Shown here piece by piece: positions 10,193 through 20,700 of a DNA stretch of 64,000 nt. The DNA is from an uncultured Alphaproteobacteria bacterium. GTDB lineage: Bacteria; Pseudomonadota; Alphaproteobacteria; HIMB59. Within the stretch, counting starts at the first letter, position 1. Each line of letters starts with the position of its first letter. The notes below the pieces were generated by a model. It saw only the letters and a list, made by a program, of their open reading frames with translations. It did not search any database and was not told the DNA's origin. The stretch spans positions 1-64,000 of the forward strand of contig CACLUX010000007.1 in the NCBI GenBank assembly GCA_902610255.1, in the 5' to 3' direction. The translations under genes and the position numbers were made by a program.

Positions 10193-13167
10193 GAAACTAA
10201 CCTTTTATTATCTTCATCATAAAAAACTGGTTTTACTATATCCACACCAGTTGTACTCATACTTGATGTAGAGGCGTAAGCTTTTGTTCCAATCATAGAG
10301 TGGCCATTTTTGATAACAGCTAATGCAAAATCATGACCTAATGTAGAACTGTAATAACAAGAAGTAATATGACCAAGCATTGGGACAGGAGACTTAATTT
10401 CTCTATCAAGAATGATATGTTGTCCTTCCTCTAGTTTATCGGCTTTATTCGAGGGAATGATACCAACAAGTTGTTTCCTATCTTCTCTTATAGTATCAGA
10501 CCGAGCAAGTGATCTTTTACCTAAAAAATCTTTTTTTGATTTACCAATCATCCAGCTAAGTCCCAAATCTATTGGCGTTATAGAACCATCTGTGTCCTGG
10601 CCAACAATAATGTAACCCTTTTCTGCCCTTAAAAGATGCATTGCCTCCGTGCCGTAGGGAGCAAGACCAAATTCTTTTCCAACACTTTGAATGTTATCCC
10701 AAATTTTAGGGGCACTATTTGACGGAATATATATTTCGTAACCTAACTCACCAGTAAAGCTTGCTCTTAGAATGCGTATTGGAATATCATTAAATTCATG
10801 AAATTGGAAAGTCATAAATGGAAACTCCTCATTGCTAAAATTGATATTTGGAAAGGCTTTTTTCATGATTTCTCTGGTTTTTGGTCCACTAATGTTGAAA
10901 GTTGCATATTGCTCTGTAATCGAGTTCATAAAAACTTTTAAATTTGGCCACTCGGTTTGAGCATATTCCTCCATGCAACCTAAAACAGTAGCAGCACCCC
11001 CAGTAGTTGTAGTGGCAATAAAATGCTGATCAGAAATTTTACAAATTATCCCGTCATCTTTTACCATTCCATCTTCCCCCAACATAAGAGCATATCTTGC
11101 AGAACCTTGTTTCATCTTAGTAAAACTGTTTGTGTAAATTAAATTCATAAATTCCAACGCATCCTCACCTTTGATCTCAATTTTTCCTAATGTGCTCCCA
11201 TCTAAAATACCTGCGTTTTCTCTTACATTTTTGCTCTCTCGTTGAACAGCATCATGCATCGACTCATCTTTATTAATTTGAAAATACCATGGCCTTTTCC
11301 ATTGCCCGACATCCTCAAAAATTGCACCATTTTTTAAGTGCCAACTATGTATTGGTGATTTTCTCTCTGGGTCATAAAATTCATAGCAATTTCTGCCAGC
11401 TATTGCAGAAAAACTTAAAGGAGCATAGGGTGGTCGATAAATAGTTGTGCCAACTTCATTTACTTTTTTATCCAGAAGATCAGAAACTATTCCCAGTGCA
11501 TTAATACTACTAATTTTACCTTGATCGGTTCCCATACTATTTGTTGTATATCTTTTTAAATGTTCAATTCTATCAAAACCCTCTGTTATTGCTTGACGGA
11601 TATCTTTAGTTGTTACATCATTTTGTAAGTCAATAAATGATTTAGCCCATAATGATTTCTTTTGCGGAGAGACCTCCCACAATTTTTCAATGTTATACTT
11701 AGTGTTTGTATTTAATTCGAGTTTTACGTCTAATTTTTTGACTTTAAAAGTTTTCAATTTTTCATTTATATCAGAATTTAAATTATCAAAATTAAATTGT
11801 CCTGAAGCAGAACCAAGAGTTATGGTAGGTTGAAAAGGTTTTGATGGTTTGTAAGTTAAATCTTTCTCATCCCAATCTAATAAACCTTTTGATTGAGTAA
11901 ACAAGTGAACATCTGGATTTATTCCACCTGACAAACATAAGCAGTCACATTTAATTTCATTTAAAGCACCAGAACTATCCTCAACAAGAATTTTTTCAAT
12001 TTTTTTGTTTCCAAATGCTCCTTTTATTTGTGAATTTGTGTAGAGAGGAACATCATTTTTTCTTATCAAGTCAAACAAATTTGGCTCAATTTCCTCCCCA
12101 GATCGTGAGTCGATATATGCTTTTGGTTTTAAACCAGCTTTTATAAGACCATAAACTAGGCTGTTTGAATTCGAATTATTACTGAAAATAACAGGTTCTT
12201 TAGAAGGTGCTAGTCCATATCGGCACATATATTTTTCAAATGAAGAGCTTAGCATTATGCCTGGTAGATCGTTATTTTGAAAAGATAAAAATCTCTCAAT
12301 GTGTCCATTACATAATATTGTGTGACCTGTACGTATCTTATGTAAAGTGCTATTAACTTTTCCTTCTATCGGTTTAGAGCCAACAAATCTATCTTCAATG
12401 GCTATAAGATGATTTATGTAATTATAAGTTGTAACAAGTGTGTTTTTTAAAATCTTTATATTCTTAGAGTCTTCTATTTCTTGTATAGTTTCTTTTAACC
12501 AATCTTTAGGCTCTTTGTTATCAATTGATGATATTTTGTTTGAATTATTTATAATGCCACCAAGTTGTTCCTCAAAGTCAATTAACAACACATCATAATT
12601 TGAGTTGATGAAAGATTTAGCTGCGAGGAGTCCATTTAATCCTCCTCCTATAATTGTAATATCGACATTGTGATGGATATGATTGCTTATGCCTTTGAAA
12701 TCTTTGGGAGGTTTACCTAATCCAGCGGCTCTTCTAATAAGTGGTTCATACAAATTTTTCCAAAATTTCTTATGCGGCCCCATGAACGTTTTATAGTAAA
12801 AACCAGCAGTAAAAATTGGAGAAAATAAGTTATTGATACTTCCAAAATCGTTTTCAAGAGAAGGCCATCTGTTTTGACTTTCAATTTCCATTCCTTCATA
12901 AATTTTTTTTATAGTTGCTCTTGTGTTTGGTTCGGAATATTCACTAATTATTTGGACTAGAGCATTTGGTTCTTCTATACCACAGGTATAAATTCCTCTT
13001 GGCCTATGGTACTTAAAACTTCTTCCTACAAGGTTAATATTATTTCTTAATAGAGCTGAGGCTATAGTATCGCCTTTGTAGCCAAAATATTTGACCCCAT
13101 CGAATTTGAAGCTAATTTTTTGATGAAACTGAATAAATTGATTTCCTTTTAAATTTATAGATTTCAT
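10189..13167 (-). CDS. soxA: Sarcosine oxidase alpha subunit
   Basis: 992 aa; N-term FDGVKYFGYKGDTIASALLRN and RSFKYHRPRGI, NAD/FAD Rossmann DVTIIGGGLNGLLAA, C-terminal GcvT domain FTGELGYEIYIPS. Confidence 0.93.
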   Translation of the reverse strand: MKSINLKGNQFIQFHQKISFKFDGVKYFGYKGDTIASALLRNNINLVGRSFKYHRPRGIYTCGIEEPNALVQIISEYSEPNTRATIKKIYEGMEIESQNRWPSLENDFGSINNLFSPIFTAGFYYKTFMGPHKKFWKNLYEPLIRRAAGLGKPPKDFKGISNHIHHNVDITIIGGGLNGLLAAKSFINSNYDVLLIDFEEQLGGIINNSNKISSIDNKEPKDWLKETIQEIEDSKNIKILKNTLVTTYNYINHLIAIEDRFVGSKPIEGKVNSTLHKIRTGHTILCNGHIERFLSFQNNDLPGIMLSSSFEKYMCRYGLAPSKEPVIFSNNSNSNSLVYGLIKAGLKPKAYIDSRSGEEIEPNLFDLIRKNDVPLYTNSQIKGAFGNKKIEKILVEDSSGALNEIKCDCLCLSGGINPDVHLFTQSKGLLDWDEKDLTYKPSKPFQPTITLGSASGQFNFDNLNSDINEKLKTFKVKKLDVKLELNTNTKYNIEKLWEVSPQKKSLWAKSFIDLQNDVTTKDIRQAITEGFDRIEHLKRYTTNSMGTDQGKISSINALGIVSDLLDKKVNEVGTTIYRPPYAPLSFSAIAGRNCYEFYDPERKSPIHSWHLKNGAIFEDVGQWKRPWYFQINKDESMHDAVQRESKNVRENAGILDGSTLGKIEIKGEDALEFMNLIYTNSFTKMKQGSARYALMLGEDGMVKDDGIICKISDQHFIATTTTGGAATVLGCMEEYAQTEWPNLKVFMNSITEQYATFNISGPKTREIMKKAFPNINFSNEEFPFMTFQFHEFNDIPIRILRASFTGELGYEIYIPSNSAPKIWDNIQSVGKEFGLAPYGTEAMHLLRAEKGYIIVGQDTDGSITPIDLGLSWMIGKSKKDFLGKRSLARSDTIREDRKQLVGIIPSNKADKLEEGQHIILDREIKSPVPMLGHITSCYYSSTLGHDFALAVIKNGHSMIGTKAYASTSSMSTTGVDIVKPVFYDEDNKRLVS

Positions 13168-13514
13168 TTTTCAACCGTAAAATTACCCGACCCAACTTCT
13201 GGTTCACCAGAGGGCGTTTTAACAACACTTTTAAAATTATTTAAGTTTGGTTTTTTTTCATCGAGCTTGTAGGTCACCAAAATTTCATCAGTAGATGTAT
13301 CTCTTACACAATTAAACCATTTGCGACAACCATGTGTGTGTACCCAGCGCTCATAAAACAAACCTTTTGGATTTGCTCTTATAAAGACGTATTCTCCCCA
13401 CTCACGATCACCAATTTCTTTTGATCCATCGGGTCTTTTTACATGTGCTTCTCCTCCATTTGAAAATTCCGATTGATCTCTCGGGCCGCAATAAGGGCAA
13501 TTAATTATGAGCAT
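13164..13514 (-). CDS. soxD: Sarcosine oxidase delta subunit
   Basis: CPYCGPRDQSEFSNGGEAHVKRP...W..YVFIRANPKG...ERWVHTHGCRKWFNCVRDT. Confidence 0.95.
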   Translation of the reverse strand: MLIINCPYCGPRDQSEFSNGGEAHVKRPDGSKEIGDREWGEYVFIRANPKGLFYERWVHTHGCRKWFNCVRDTSTDEILVTYKLDEKKPNLNNFKSVVKTPSGEPEVGSGNFTVEK

Positions 13515-13519
13515 ATTTA

Positions 13520-14770
13520 TTAATGTGCTACGGCTGCAGCACCGTGTTCGTCTACTAATCTTCCACTTGCAAATCTATCAAGATTAAACGCACTATTAAT
13601 TTGATGAGGTTCATTTTTTGCAATGGTATGTGCGAAAACATTTGCACTTCCAGGTGTAGCTTTAAAACCACCTGTGCCCCAGCCACAATTAAAAAATAAA
13701 CCCTCAATGTCACATTTACTAATAATAGGACTAGCATCTGGGCAGATGTCAACAATACCACCCCATTGACGAAGCATTTTCATTTTGCCAAATACTGGAT
13801 AAAGCTCTACCATAGCTCGAATAGTATCTTCAATAATGTTAAAACCACCTCTTTGAGTGAAAGAATTATAACTGTCGGTTCCTGCTCCAATAACTAATTC
13901 TCCTTTATCAGATTGACTGACATAAGCATGAACTGCAGAGGACATCACCACTGTATCAATAATTGGTTTGATTGGTTCAGAAACAAGTGCCTGAAGTGGC
14001 TTACTTTGTAAAGGTAATCTGATACCTGCACTTTCTGCTAAAACACCAGTATGACCTGAAGCAACAACTCCAATTTTATTTGCCCTTAAAAAACCCTTGG
14101 ACGTTTCGACACCTTCTATTGTTCCATTTTTAGTCCTTATTTGATGTGCCTCACAATTTTGAATTATATCAACTCCCATCTCATCAGCGCGCATTGCAAA
14201 ACCCCATGCTATTGCATCATGTCTTGCTACACCACCGCGAGGTTGGTAAGATGCACCTAGCACTGGATATCGAAGATTGTCAGTATTCATTATAGGAACC
14301 TTTTTTTGAATTTCCTCTTTAGATAACCAAAATGAATCAATACCATTTAAATTATTTGCACTCACTCTTCTTTTAATTTCTTTTATATCATGTTCGTTAT
14401 GGGCTAAATTCATAACCCCTCTTTGACTAAACATTACATTGTAATTTAATTCGCTTGATAGGTTTTCCCATAACTTCAAAGAGTGTTCGTACAAATGAGC
14501 ACTATCATCCCATAAATAATTTGATCTAATGATAGTGGTGTTTCTACCTGTGTTACCTCCACCAAGCCAACCTTTTTCTATTACGGCAATATTTTTTAAT
14601 CCATGTTCTTTTGCTAAGTAATATGCAGTTCCTAGTCCATGACCCCCACCACCAATTATTATGACATCATAAAACTCTCTAGGTTCGGGGCTTCTCCACA
14701 TTTTTGGCCACTCTTTATGGCCAGATAGTGCATTTTTAGCAAGGCTAAATATTGAATATTTTTTCTTCAC
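13520..14770 (-). CDS. soxB: Sarcosine oxidase beta subunit
   Basis: [57 protein letters not shown]. Confidence 0.95.
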   Translation of the reverse strand: MKKKYSIFSLAKNALSGHKEWPKMWRSPEPREFYDVIIIGGGGHGLGTAYYLAKEHGLKNIAVIEKGWLGGGNTGRNTTIIRSNYLWDDSAHLYEHSLKLWENLSSELNYNVMFSQRGVMNLAHNEHDIKEIKRRVSANNLNGIDSFWLSKEEIQKKVPIMNTDNLRYPVLGASYQPRGGVARHDAIAWGFAMRADEMGVDIIQNCEAHQIRTKNGTIEGVETSKGFLRANKIGVVASGHTGVLAESAGIRLPLQSKPLQALVSEPIKPIIDTVVMSSAVHAYVSQSDKGELVIGAGTDSYNSFTQRGGFNIIEDTIRAMVELYPVFGKMKMLRQWGGIVDICPDASPIISKCDIEGLFFNCGWGTGGFKATPGSANVFAHTIAKNEPHQINSAFNLDRFASGRLVDEHGAAAVAH

Positions 14771-14798
14771 AACAGCAAATTAGCAAAAAATAAAATAA

Positions 14799-15629
14799 TC
14801 AGCTAGTTATTTTCAGGGGCGAATTGTCATTAATTTTTTTAAAAATTTTAGGGAACTTCCATTGCAAATCGCAGTCTACATTTGGGGCTTGAGCTGAACT
14901 TTTTAAGTCGTTTTCACAAATAGTTCTAATTTCAAAGCTTATCCTTGTATTTTCAGACTTTTCTTTTGATGAGCTATGTAAGTGGGCACCTGAAAAACAT
15001 AAAATTTCTCCTGGTTTTATAGTTACTGGTATTTTCTTAATATTCCTGGGCAAGTCCTCTTTTAATTGTGGAGCAGAGGGATAAGAAAAATCGCCTTTTT
15101 TTCTATTGGCTAAATAAATGTTTAAGTCCCAAGTCGAAGTAGTATTTTTAACTGGAACATCAAAATAATCTGGATAAAAAATCATAGTATTTTTTTCCTC
15201 TACATTACTTACTGGTGCCCACCAATTAATTTGTTGATACAAATTTGTGCCCCAAGTATCACGATGAATATTTATTCTAGATGCTTCTCTGTAAGGTAAG
15301 TTATTTTCTGCTGGTGCTACTCTTACCACAAATCGATCCCAAAAAGTTTTACCTTTATTGTATTCAATTTCAAATAAAAAGTTTGAAAATAGTTTTCTGA
15401 AATCTTCATGGTTTTTTAATTTTGATACAATATCCTTACTTATATCCTCAGAATTTTTTAAATAGTGTATTTTTTCTATTTCACCATCATAAATATTTTT
15501 AATTTTATTTTTAATTTGGGTTATTAAATCATTTGAAGTTTTTGATTTTTGAAATACAAAAACTTTTCCTTTAAAAATATTTTTTTTAAATTCTTGAAGA
15601 TTTGAAATTTTTTCTATTGGTATAAACAT
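14799..15629 (-). CDS. Putative 2-oxoglutarate/Fe(II) oxygenase-like protein
   Basis: IHRDTWGTNLYQQINWW (HxD-like) and PGEILCFSGAHLHSSSKEKSENTRISFEIRT (distal His/Arg) in expected order. Confidence 0.55.
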   Translation of the reverse strand: MFIPIEKISNLQEFKKNIFKGKVFVFQKSKTSNDLITQIKNKIKNIYDGEIEKIHYLKNSEDISKDIVSKLKNHEDFRKLFSNFLFEIEYNKGKTFWDRFVVRVAPAENNLPYREASRINIHRDTWGTNLYQQINWWAPVSNVEEKNTMIFYPDYFDVPVKNTTSTWDLNIYLANRKKGDFSYPSAPQLKEDLPRNIKKIPVTIKPGEILCFSGAHLHSSSKEKSENTRISFEIRTICENDLKSSAQAPNVDCDLQWKFPKIFKKINDNSPLKITS

Positions 15630-16712
15630 TCACTTTATATCACCAACATATACTCCAAGTGCTAAAGCAGTTTCAATTAGAGGATCGGTTCTATCTACAA
15701 CTTTATAAGTAGATATTCCTTCACTAATTGGAACATCAACAACTTTCCTATCTCTCCAGGCAACCATTCTTCCATATTTTCCTTTTGCTATTAAATCAAC
15801 AGCATAAACTCCAAAAGCACTAGCTAAAATTCTATCACGTGGAGTAGGGGGCGCACCTCGTTGAACATGCCCCAAAGAAGTGACCCTACACTCTATATCA
15901 GTACTTTTCATTATTTCCTCTGAAAGATAATTACCTATTCCGCCTAATCTTTTTTGACCATCAGCGTATTCAACAGTATAACTTTTTCCGTTTTCTGTTT
16001 TTACTGCCTCTGCTACTACAATCAGCGAATGAACTATTCCTCTATTTTTCATTTCAGTGAGTTTATTGACAATTCCTTTGATAGAGTAATCTAATTCAGG
16101 AATTAGGATTACATCTGCTCCACCTGCAATGCCTGCGTTAATAGCTATGTGTCCTGCATCTCTACCCATTACTTCTAAAATCATCGTTCTTTGATGACTT
16201 GCAGCAGTTGTTTGTAAGTTATCTAGTGCTTGGGTAGCAACATTTACAGCTGTATTAAACCCTATGGAGCTTTCAGTGGCTCCCACATCATTGTCAATTG
16301 TTTTAGGTATGGCTACAATATTTAAGTCACCTCTTTTTGCAATTTCAGTTAATATCGACATGCTTCCATCTCCGCCTATAACAATAAGCCCATCAAGACC
16401 TAATTCTTTGTAACCATCAATAATGTCTTGGGATCTATCTTTGTATTTACCATTTGGCATGGGAAATTTAAAAGGATTACCTTTACTTGTTGTTCCCAAA
16501 AATGTCCCACCTTGTCTTAGAAGAGAACCGCTAAAAGTTTGATAATCTAGTGGAACATAAGCCACTGGTCTTTGCATTAAACCAACAGTGCCATCACGAA
16601 TACCCATAACTTCCATTTGATATGTATTTTTAGCTCTAAAAAATATCGATCTAACAGCCGCGTTTAAACCACCACAGTCTCCACCACTAGTAAGAATTCC
16701 AATTTTTTTCAT
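15630..16712 (-). CDS. pfkA: 6-phosphofructokinase (PfkA family)
   Basis: ILTSGGDCGGLNAAVR, VIGGDGSMSI, PKTIDNDV, GRDAGHIA, LGHVQRGAPPTPRDR. Confidence 0.92.
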   Translation of the reverse strand: MKKIGILTSGGDCGGLNAAVRSIFFRAKNTYQMEVMGIRDGTVGLMQRPVAYVPLDYQTFSGSLLRQGGTFLGTTSKGNPFKFPMPNGKYKDRSQDIIDGYKELGLDGLIVIGGDGSMSILTEIAKRGDLNIVAIPKTIDNDVGATESSIGFNTAVNVATQALDNLQTTAASHQRTMILEVMGRDAGHIAINAGIAGGADVILIPELDYSIKGIVNKLTEMKNRGIVHSLIVVAEAVKTENGKSYTVEYADGQKRLGGIGNYLSEEIMKSTDIECRVTSLGHVQRGAPPTPRDRILASAFGVYAVDLIAKGKYGRMVAWRDRKVVDVPISEGISTYKVVDRTDPLIETALALGVYVGDIK

Positions 16713-17636
16713 TTAAAATTTATCTGAGTCCCACAACCACGCTGCCCCTCTAACACCGCTAGAGTCACCGTGAGTATTTCGTAAGATCTTATTTCTTATC
16801 TTATCACTAAATGTGTATTTAGGAAGTAATTTAGGTATATTGTCATAAAGTCTACCAACGTTTGACATACCTCCACCAAAAACTATTACCTCAGGGTCAA
16901 CGATACCTATCATTACAGATATTAATCTGGCAAAACGATCTTCATATAACTCAAATTCTTTTTTTGCTCTTTCATCTCCATTTGCTTCCAAAGCGACTAT
17001 TTCTCTTGTTCTTAAACTGGTGCCATATTTCTCGTTAAATAATCTTGTAAAACCTATTCCTGATATAAATTGCTCAGCACATAAGGGTCTTTTGCAATTA
17101 CCTACATTACATTGCACATTAGAATTAATTTCCTCCTCAGTAGGATAGGGTAATGGTTGATGTCCCCAATCTCCTGCAATTTGGTTAACGCCCTCAATGA
17201 CTTTCTTTTCATAAACAAATGATCCGCCAAAACCAGATCCAATAATTACACCCCAAACTGATTTATAATTTGCCCCAGAGCCATCGATAGCTTCAGATAA
17301 TGCAAAACAGTTAGCGTCATTCATGATACGAATTTCTCTATTTAAACTTTTTTCTAAGTCTTTATGAAATGGTTTGTCATTAATCCATATACAATTAGCA
17401 TTATTTACTAAGCCAGTTTCATATGAAGAAAACCCTGGTATGCAAACCCCTACAGAATTTTGTTGATCTGTAAATTTATCAAATTCTGAAACTAAAGATT
17501 TTACGGTATTTAAACCACTTTCGTAATTTTTTTCATAAGTAGATCTTTTTCTCAGAATTTCTTTACCATTTGAGTCTATTAAAATACCCTCAATTTTGGT
17601 ACCACCGTAATCAATGCCTATTTTAAAATCACTCAT
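16713..17636 (-). CDS. ROK-family sugar kinase (fructokinase/glucokinase-like)
   Basis: GIDYGGTKIEGILID, NDANCFALSEA, CNVGNCKRPLCAEQFISG zinc motif, VFGGGMSN. Confidence 0.88.
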   Translation of the reverse strand: MSDFKIGIDYGGTKIEGILIDSNGKEILRKRSTYEKNYESGLNTVKSLVSEFDKFTDQQNSVGVCIPGFSSYETGLVNNANCIWINDKPFHKDLEKSLNREIRIMNDANCFALSEAIDGSGANYKSVWGVIIGSGFGGSFVYEKKVIEGVNQIAGDWGHQPLPYPTEEEINSNVQCNVGNCKRPLCAEQFISGIGFTRLFNEKYGTSLRTREIVALEANGDERAKKEFELYEDRFARLISVMIGIVDPEVIVFGGGMSNVGRLYDNIPKLLPKYTFSDKIRNKILRNTHGDSSGVRGAAWLWDSDKF

Positions 17637-17661
17637 TTTTTAATAGATACCATAAGTTATA

Positions 17662-17696
17662 AAATATATGTATGAAATCTTTTAAATATATGTATG
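17662..17696. repeat. Two 13-bp direct repeats AAATATATGTATG, 22 bp apart, in divergent promoter region
   Basis: Copies at 17662-17674 and 17684-17696 read directly from sequence. Confidence 0.6.
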
Positions 17697-17725
17697 GATT
17701 GTAGTCATATAGGTTAAATTTTTTT

Positions 17726-18733
17726 ATGAAAAAAAGAATTATTAATTGGGGTATATTAAGCACTGCTAAAATTGGTTGGGAGCACGTAATACCTGCAATA
17801 AAAAAATCTAAAAATAGTCAGGTTATAGCGCTCGCTAGTAGAAATTTATCCAGAGCAACGGCTTTAACAAAAAAATTAAAAATACCAAAAAGCTATGGTT
17901 CTTATAAAGAGTTATATGAAGATAAAGATGTAGATGTAATTTATAACCCTCTTCCTAACCACTTACATATAAAATCAAGTATTGTGGCCTGTAAAAATAA
18001 AAAAAATCTCCTATTAGAGAAACCACTATCTTTAAAATCAAAAGATATAGACCCATTAATAAAAATTGCCTCACAAAATAAAGTTATTGTTAAAGAAGCA
18101 TTTATGGTCAGGCATCATCCTCAATGGCGATGGATTAAAAAATTTATAAAATCAGGTAAGATCGGATCAATATCAAGTATATCAACAGTGTTTTCATACA
18201 ATAATAAAAATCCAAAAAATATCAGAAATATCAAAAAATTTGGTGGAGGGGCCATCTATGACATTGGATGTTATCCGACTGTCATATCAAGATTTCTATT
18301 AGATAAAGAACCAAAAAGAGTTATAGCAACCTCTAAAAATGATAAAAAATTTAAAACAGATATTTTATCATCCGCATTGTTAGATTTTGGAGATATTTTC
18401 TCAACCTTTACAGTTGCTACACAAAGCACATTTTCACAACAAGTCGTAATTCTTGGCACAAAAAAAACAGTTGTTATCGAAAATCCTTTCAATGCAATTG
18501 TGAATAAACCAACTACAGTTGTTATCTACAATGGAAAATCAATCTATCGAAAAGACAATACAATAAAAGTATTTCCAGCTACTGATCAATATGAGCATCA
18601 AGTTACAAAATTTTCTAGTGAGTTAATTAGTAAAACTAAAATAGATTATGGATTATTAGATGCAAAAAAAAATATGAAGGTATTAGATGCAATTTTTATG
18701 TCTATTAAGAAAAAAAAGTGGATTAAAATTTAA
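17726..18733 (+). CDS. Gfo/Idh/MocA family oxidoreductase
   Basis: WGILSTAKIGWEHVIPAIKKS, NPLPNHLH, LLEKPLSL, GGGAIYDIGCYP. Confidence 0.9.
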   Translation: MKKRIINWGILSTAKIGWEHVIPAIKKSKNSQVIALASRNLSRATALTKKLKIPKSYGSYKELYEDKDVDVIYNPLPNHLHIKSSIVACKNKKNLLLEKPLSLKSKDIDPLIKIASQNKVIVKEAFMVRHHPQWRWIKKFIKSGKIGSISSISTVFSYNNKNPKNIRNIKKFGGGAIYDIGCYPTVISRFLLDKEPKRVIATSKNDKKFKTDILSSALLDFGDIFSTFTVATQSTFSQQVVILGTKKTVVIENPFNAIVNKPTTVVIYNGKSIYRKDNTIKVFPATDQYEHQVTKFSSELISKTKIDYGLLDAKKNMKVLDAIFMSIKKKKWIKI

Positions 18734-18766
18734 CTTATTAGTGAGATAATAAAAAATTTGAATTAA

Positions 18767-19792
18767 TCAATGGGCACTAGAAGGAGCCCATATGTTTATA
18801 TCACCCTCTTTTGCCGCTTTATTTATTTCTTTTATTTCTTTTTTTGAAAATTTTAAATTATCAAGTGCAGCTAAGTTTTCTTTAAGCTGTTTTACGGTTC
18901 TAGCTCCAATTAAAGCAGAAGTTATTGCACGATTATTTAATACCCATGCTATAGCCATTTGGGATAGTGATTGATTTCTTCTTTTTGCAATTTTATTGAG
19001 TTCATTAATAATTTTAGTATTTTTTTTCGTTATTAAATCTTTGTTGAAAGAGCTATTTTCATTAACCCTTGAAACTTTGGGAATTCCTTTCAAATATTTA
19101 TTAGATAAAAAACCTTGGGCTAGTGGAGAAAAGGCGATACAACCAACCCCTTTTTTTATGAGAGTTCTTGTTAAATCTTTTTCAATCCATCTATTGATTA
19201 ATGAATAAGAAGGTTGATGAATTAATAATTTAATTCCTTTGCTCTTTAAAATTGAAATCATTTTATTTGTCTTATTGGAGGAGTAAGAAGAGACACCAAT
19301 ATACAGGGCTTTACCAGCTTTATAGATACTTTCTAAAGCATCAGCTGTTTCCTCAAGAGGTGTATTTGGATCAAAACGATGAGAATAAAATATATCTACA
19401 TAATCCAGTTTCATCCTCTTTAAACTTTGATCGCAACTAGCAATTACATGTTTTTTTGAACCCCATTCACCATAGGGTCCATCCCACATATCGTAACCTG
19501 CTTTAGACGATATAATTAATTCATCACGGTATTTTCCAAGATCACTTTTCATGACTTTTCCAAAATTAGACTCAGCACTGCCATAAGGTGGTCCATAATT
19601 ATTTGCTAAATCAAAATGAGTAATTCCTGCATCAAAAGACTCAAAAAGAATTTTTTTAGACTCTGAAGCCATTCCATTGCCACCAAAGTTATGCCATAAC
19701 CCTATTGACAAGACAGGTAGTTTTAAACCACTATCACCACAGTTTCTATAATGCATTTTTTGATAGCGATTTTTGTCTGAAATATATGGCAT
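18767..19792 (-). CDS. Aldo/keto reductase (YghZ/Kv-beta-like)
   Basis: GLKLPVLSIGLWHNFG, HFDLANNYGPPYGSAE, YVDIFYSHRFDPNTPLEET, GCIAFSPLAQGFLS. Confidence 0.9.
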   Translation of the reverse strand: MPYISDKNRYQKMHYRNCGDSGLKLPVLSIGLWHNFGGNGMASESKKILFESFDAGITHFDLANNYGPPYGSAESNFGKVMKSDLGKYRDELIISSKAGYDMWDGPYGEWGSKKHVIASCDQSLKRMKLDYVDIFYSHRFDPNTPLEETADALESIYKAGKALYIGVSSYSSNKTNKMISILKSKGIKLLIHQPSYSLINRWIEKDLTRTLIKKGVGCIAFSPLAQGFLSNKYLKGIPKVSRVNENSSFNKDLITKKNTKIINELNKIAKRRNQSLSQMAIAWVLNNRAITSALIGARTVKQLKENLAALDNLKFSKKEIKEINKAAKEGDINIWAPSSAH

Positions 19793-19794
19793 TT

Positions 19795-20700
19795 TTAAAG
19801 TAATTCCTCTTTGTATGGCATTGAATTTGCTGCTCCCTCCCTTGTAACAGAAACACCTGCCGCAAGATTAGCAAACTCAATAGCCTCTTTGTAATTTTTA
19901 TTTTGTGAGATTGCCACACTTAGAGCCCCATTAAAAGCATCTCCGGCACCTGTTGTGTCAACTACTGGTTTTTTTAGATTTGAAGCAGGTACTATAAACT
20001 CCTCTTTATTGTTTTTAAAATAACAACCATTTTCTCCAAGTGTAATAATTATATTCTTTATCCCTTTATCTAAAAAAAAATTTCCTGCTTTTTTACAGTC
20101 TTCCTCATTTTTAATTAATTGACCGTAATAAAAACTTGCTTCCGTTTCATTGGGGGTAAAAAAATCAAAATATTGAAAGTTATCATCAGTTATTTCACTG
20201 GCGGGTGCTGGATTTAAAATTGTTGTACAATTAAAAATTTTCGCTTTTTTTAGAGCATGGAGTGTTACCTCTTTTGGTGTCTCTAACTGAGTTAAAAAAA
20301 CATTAGAAGACTCAATTATATTTAACTTTGAGTCAATTAACTTTTCATCGATTGTACCAGCAGCTCCTGGAACAACATTTATTGCATTTTGCCCAGTTTT
20401 TTCATTAATCAATATACCTGCAGCCCCAGTTGATTCATTTTCAGAGATAACCAAACCATCATAATTTATTTTATCTCTTTCGTACAAAGAGATTGCAAGA
20501 TCGGCATAGCTATCTTTACCTACTTTACTTATAAATGATACATTACCTCCGGCTCTTGCTGCTGCTATTGCTTGGTTAGACCCTTTACCGCCTGGTCCAA
20601 TGATGTATTTTTTTCCTAATATGGTTTGACCTGGTATTGGAATATCATTTGCAAAAAAACATAGATCTGCAACGAATATCCCAAATACACAAATACTCAC
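19795..20700 (-). CDS. rbsK: Ribokinase-like PfkB family kinase
   Basis: GPGGKGSNQAIAAARAGG, LTQLETP, NPAPA, DTTGAGDAFNGAL. Confidence 0.88.
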   Translation of the reverse strand: MSICVFGIFVADLCFFANDIPIPGQTILGKKYIIGPGGKGSNQAIAAARAGGNVSFISKVGKDSYADLAISLYERDKINYDGLVISENESTGAAGILINEKTGQNAINVVPGAAGTIDEKLIDSKLNIIESSNVFLTQLETPKEVTLHALKKAKIFNCTTILNPAPASEITDDNFQYFDFFTPNETEASFYYGQLIKNEEDCKKAGNFFLDKGIKNIIITLGENGCYFKNNKEEFIVPASNLKKPVVDTTGAGDAFNGALSVAISQNKNYKEAIEFANLAAGVSVTREGAANSMPYKEELL

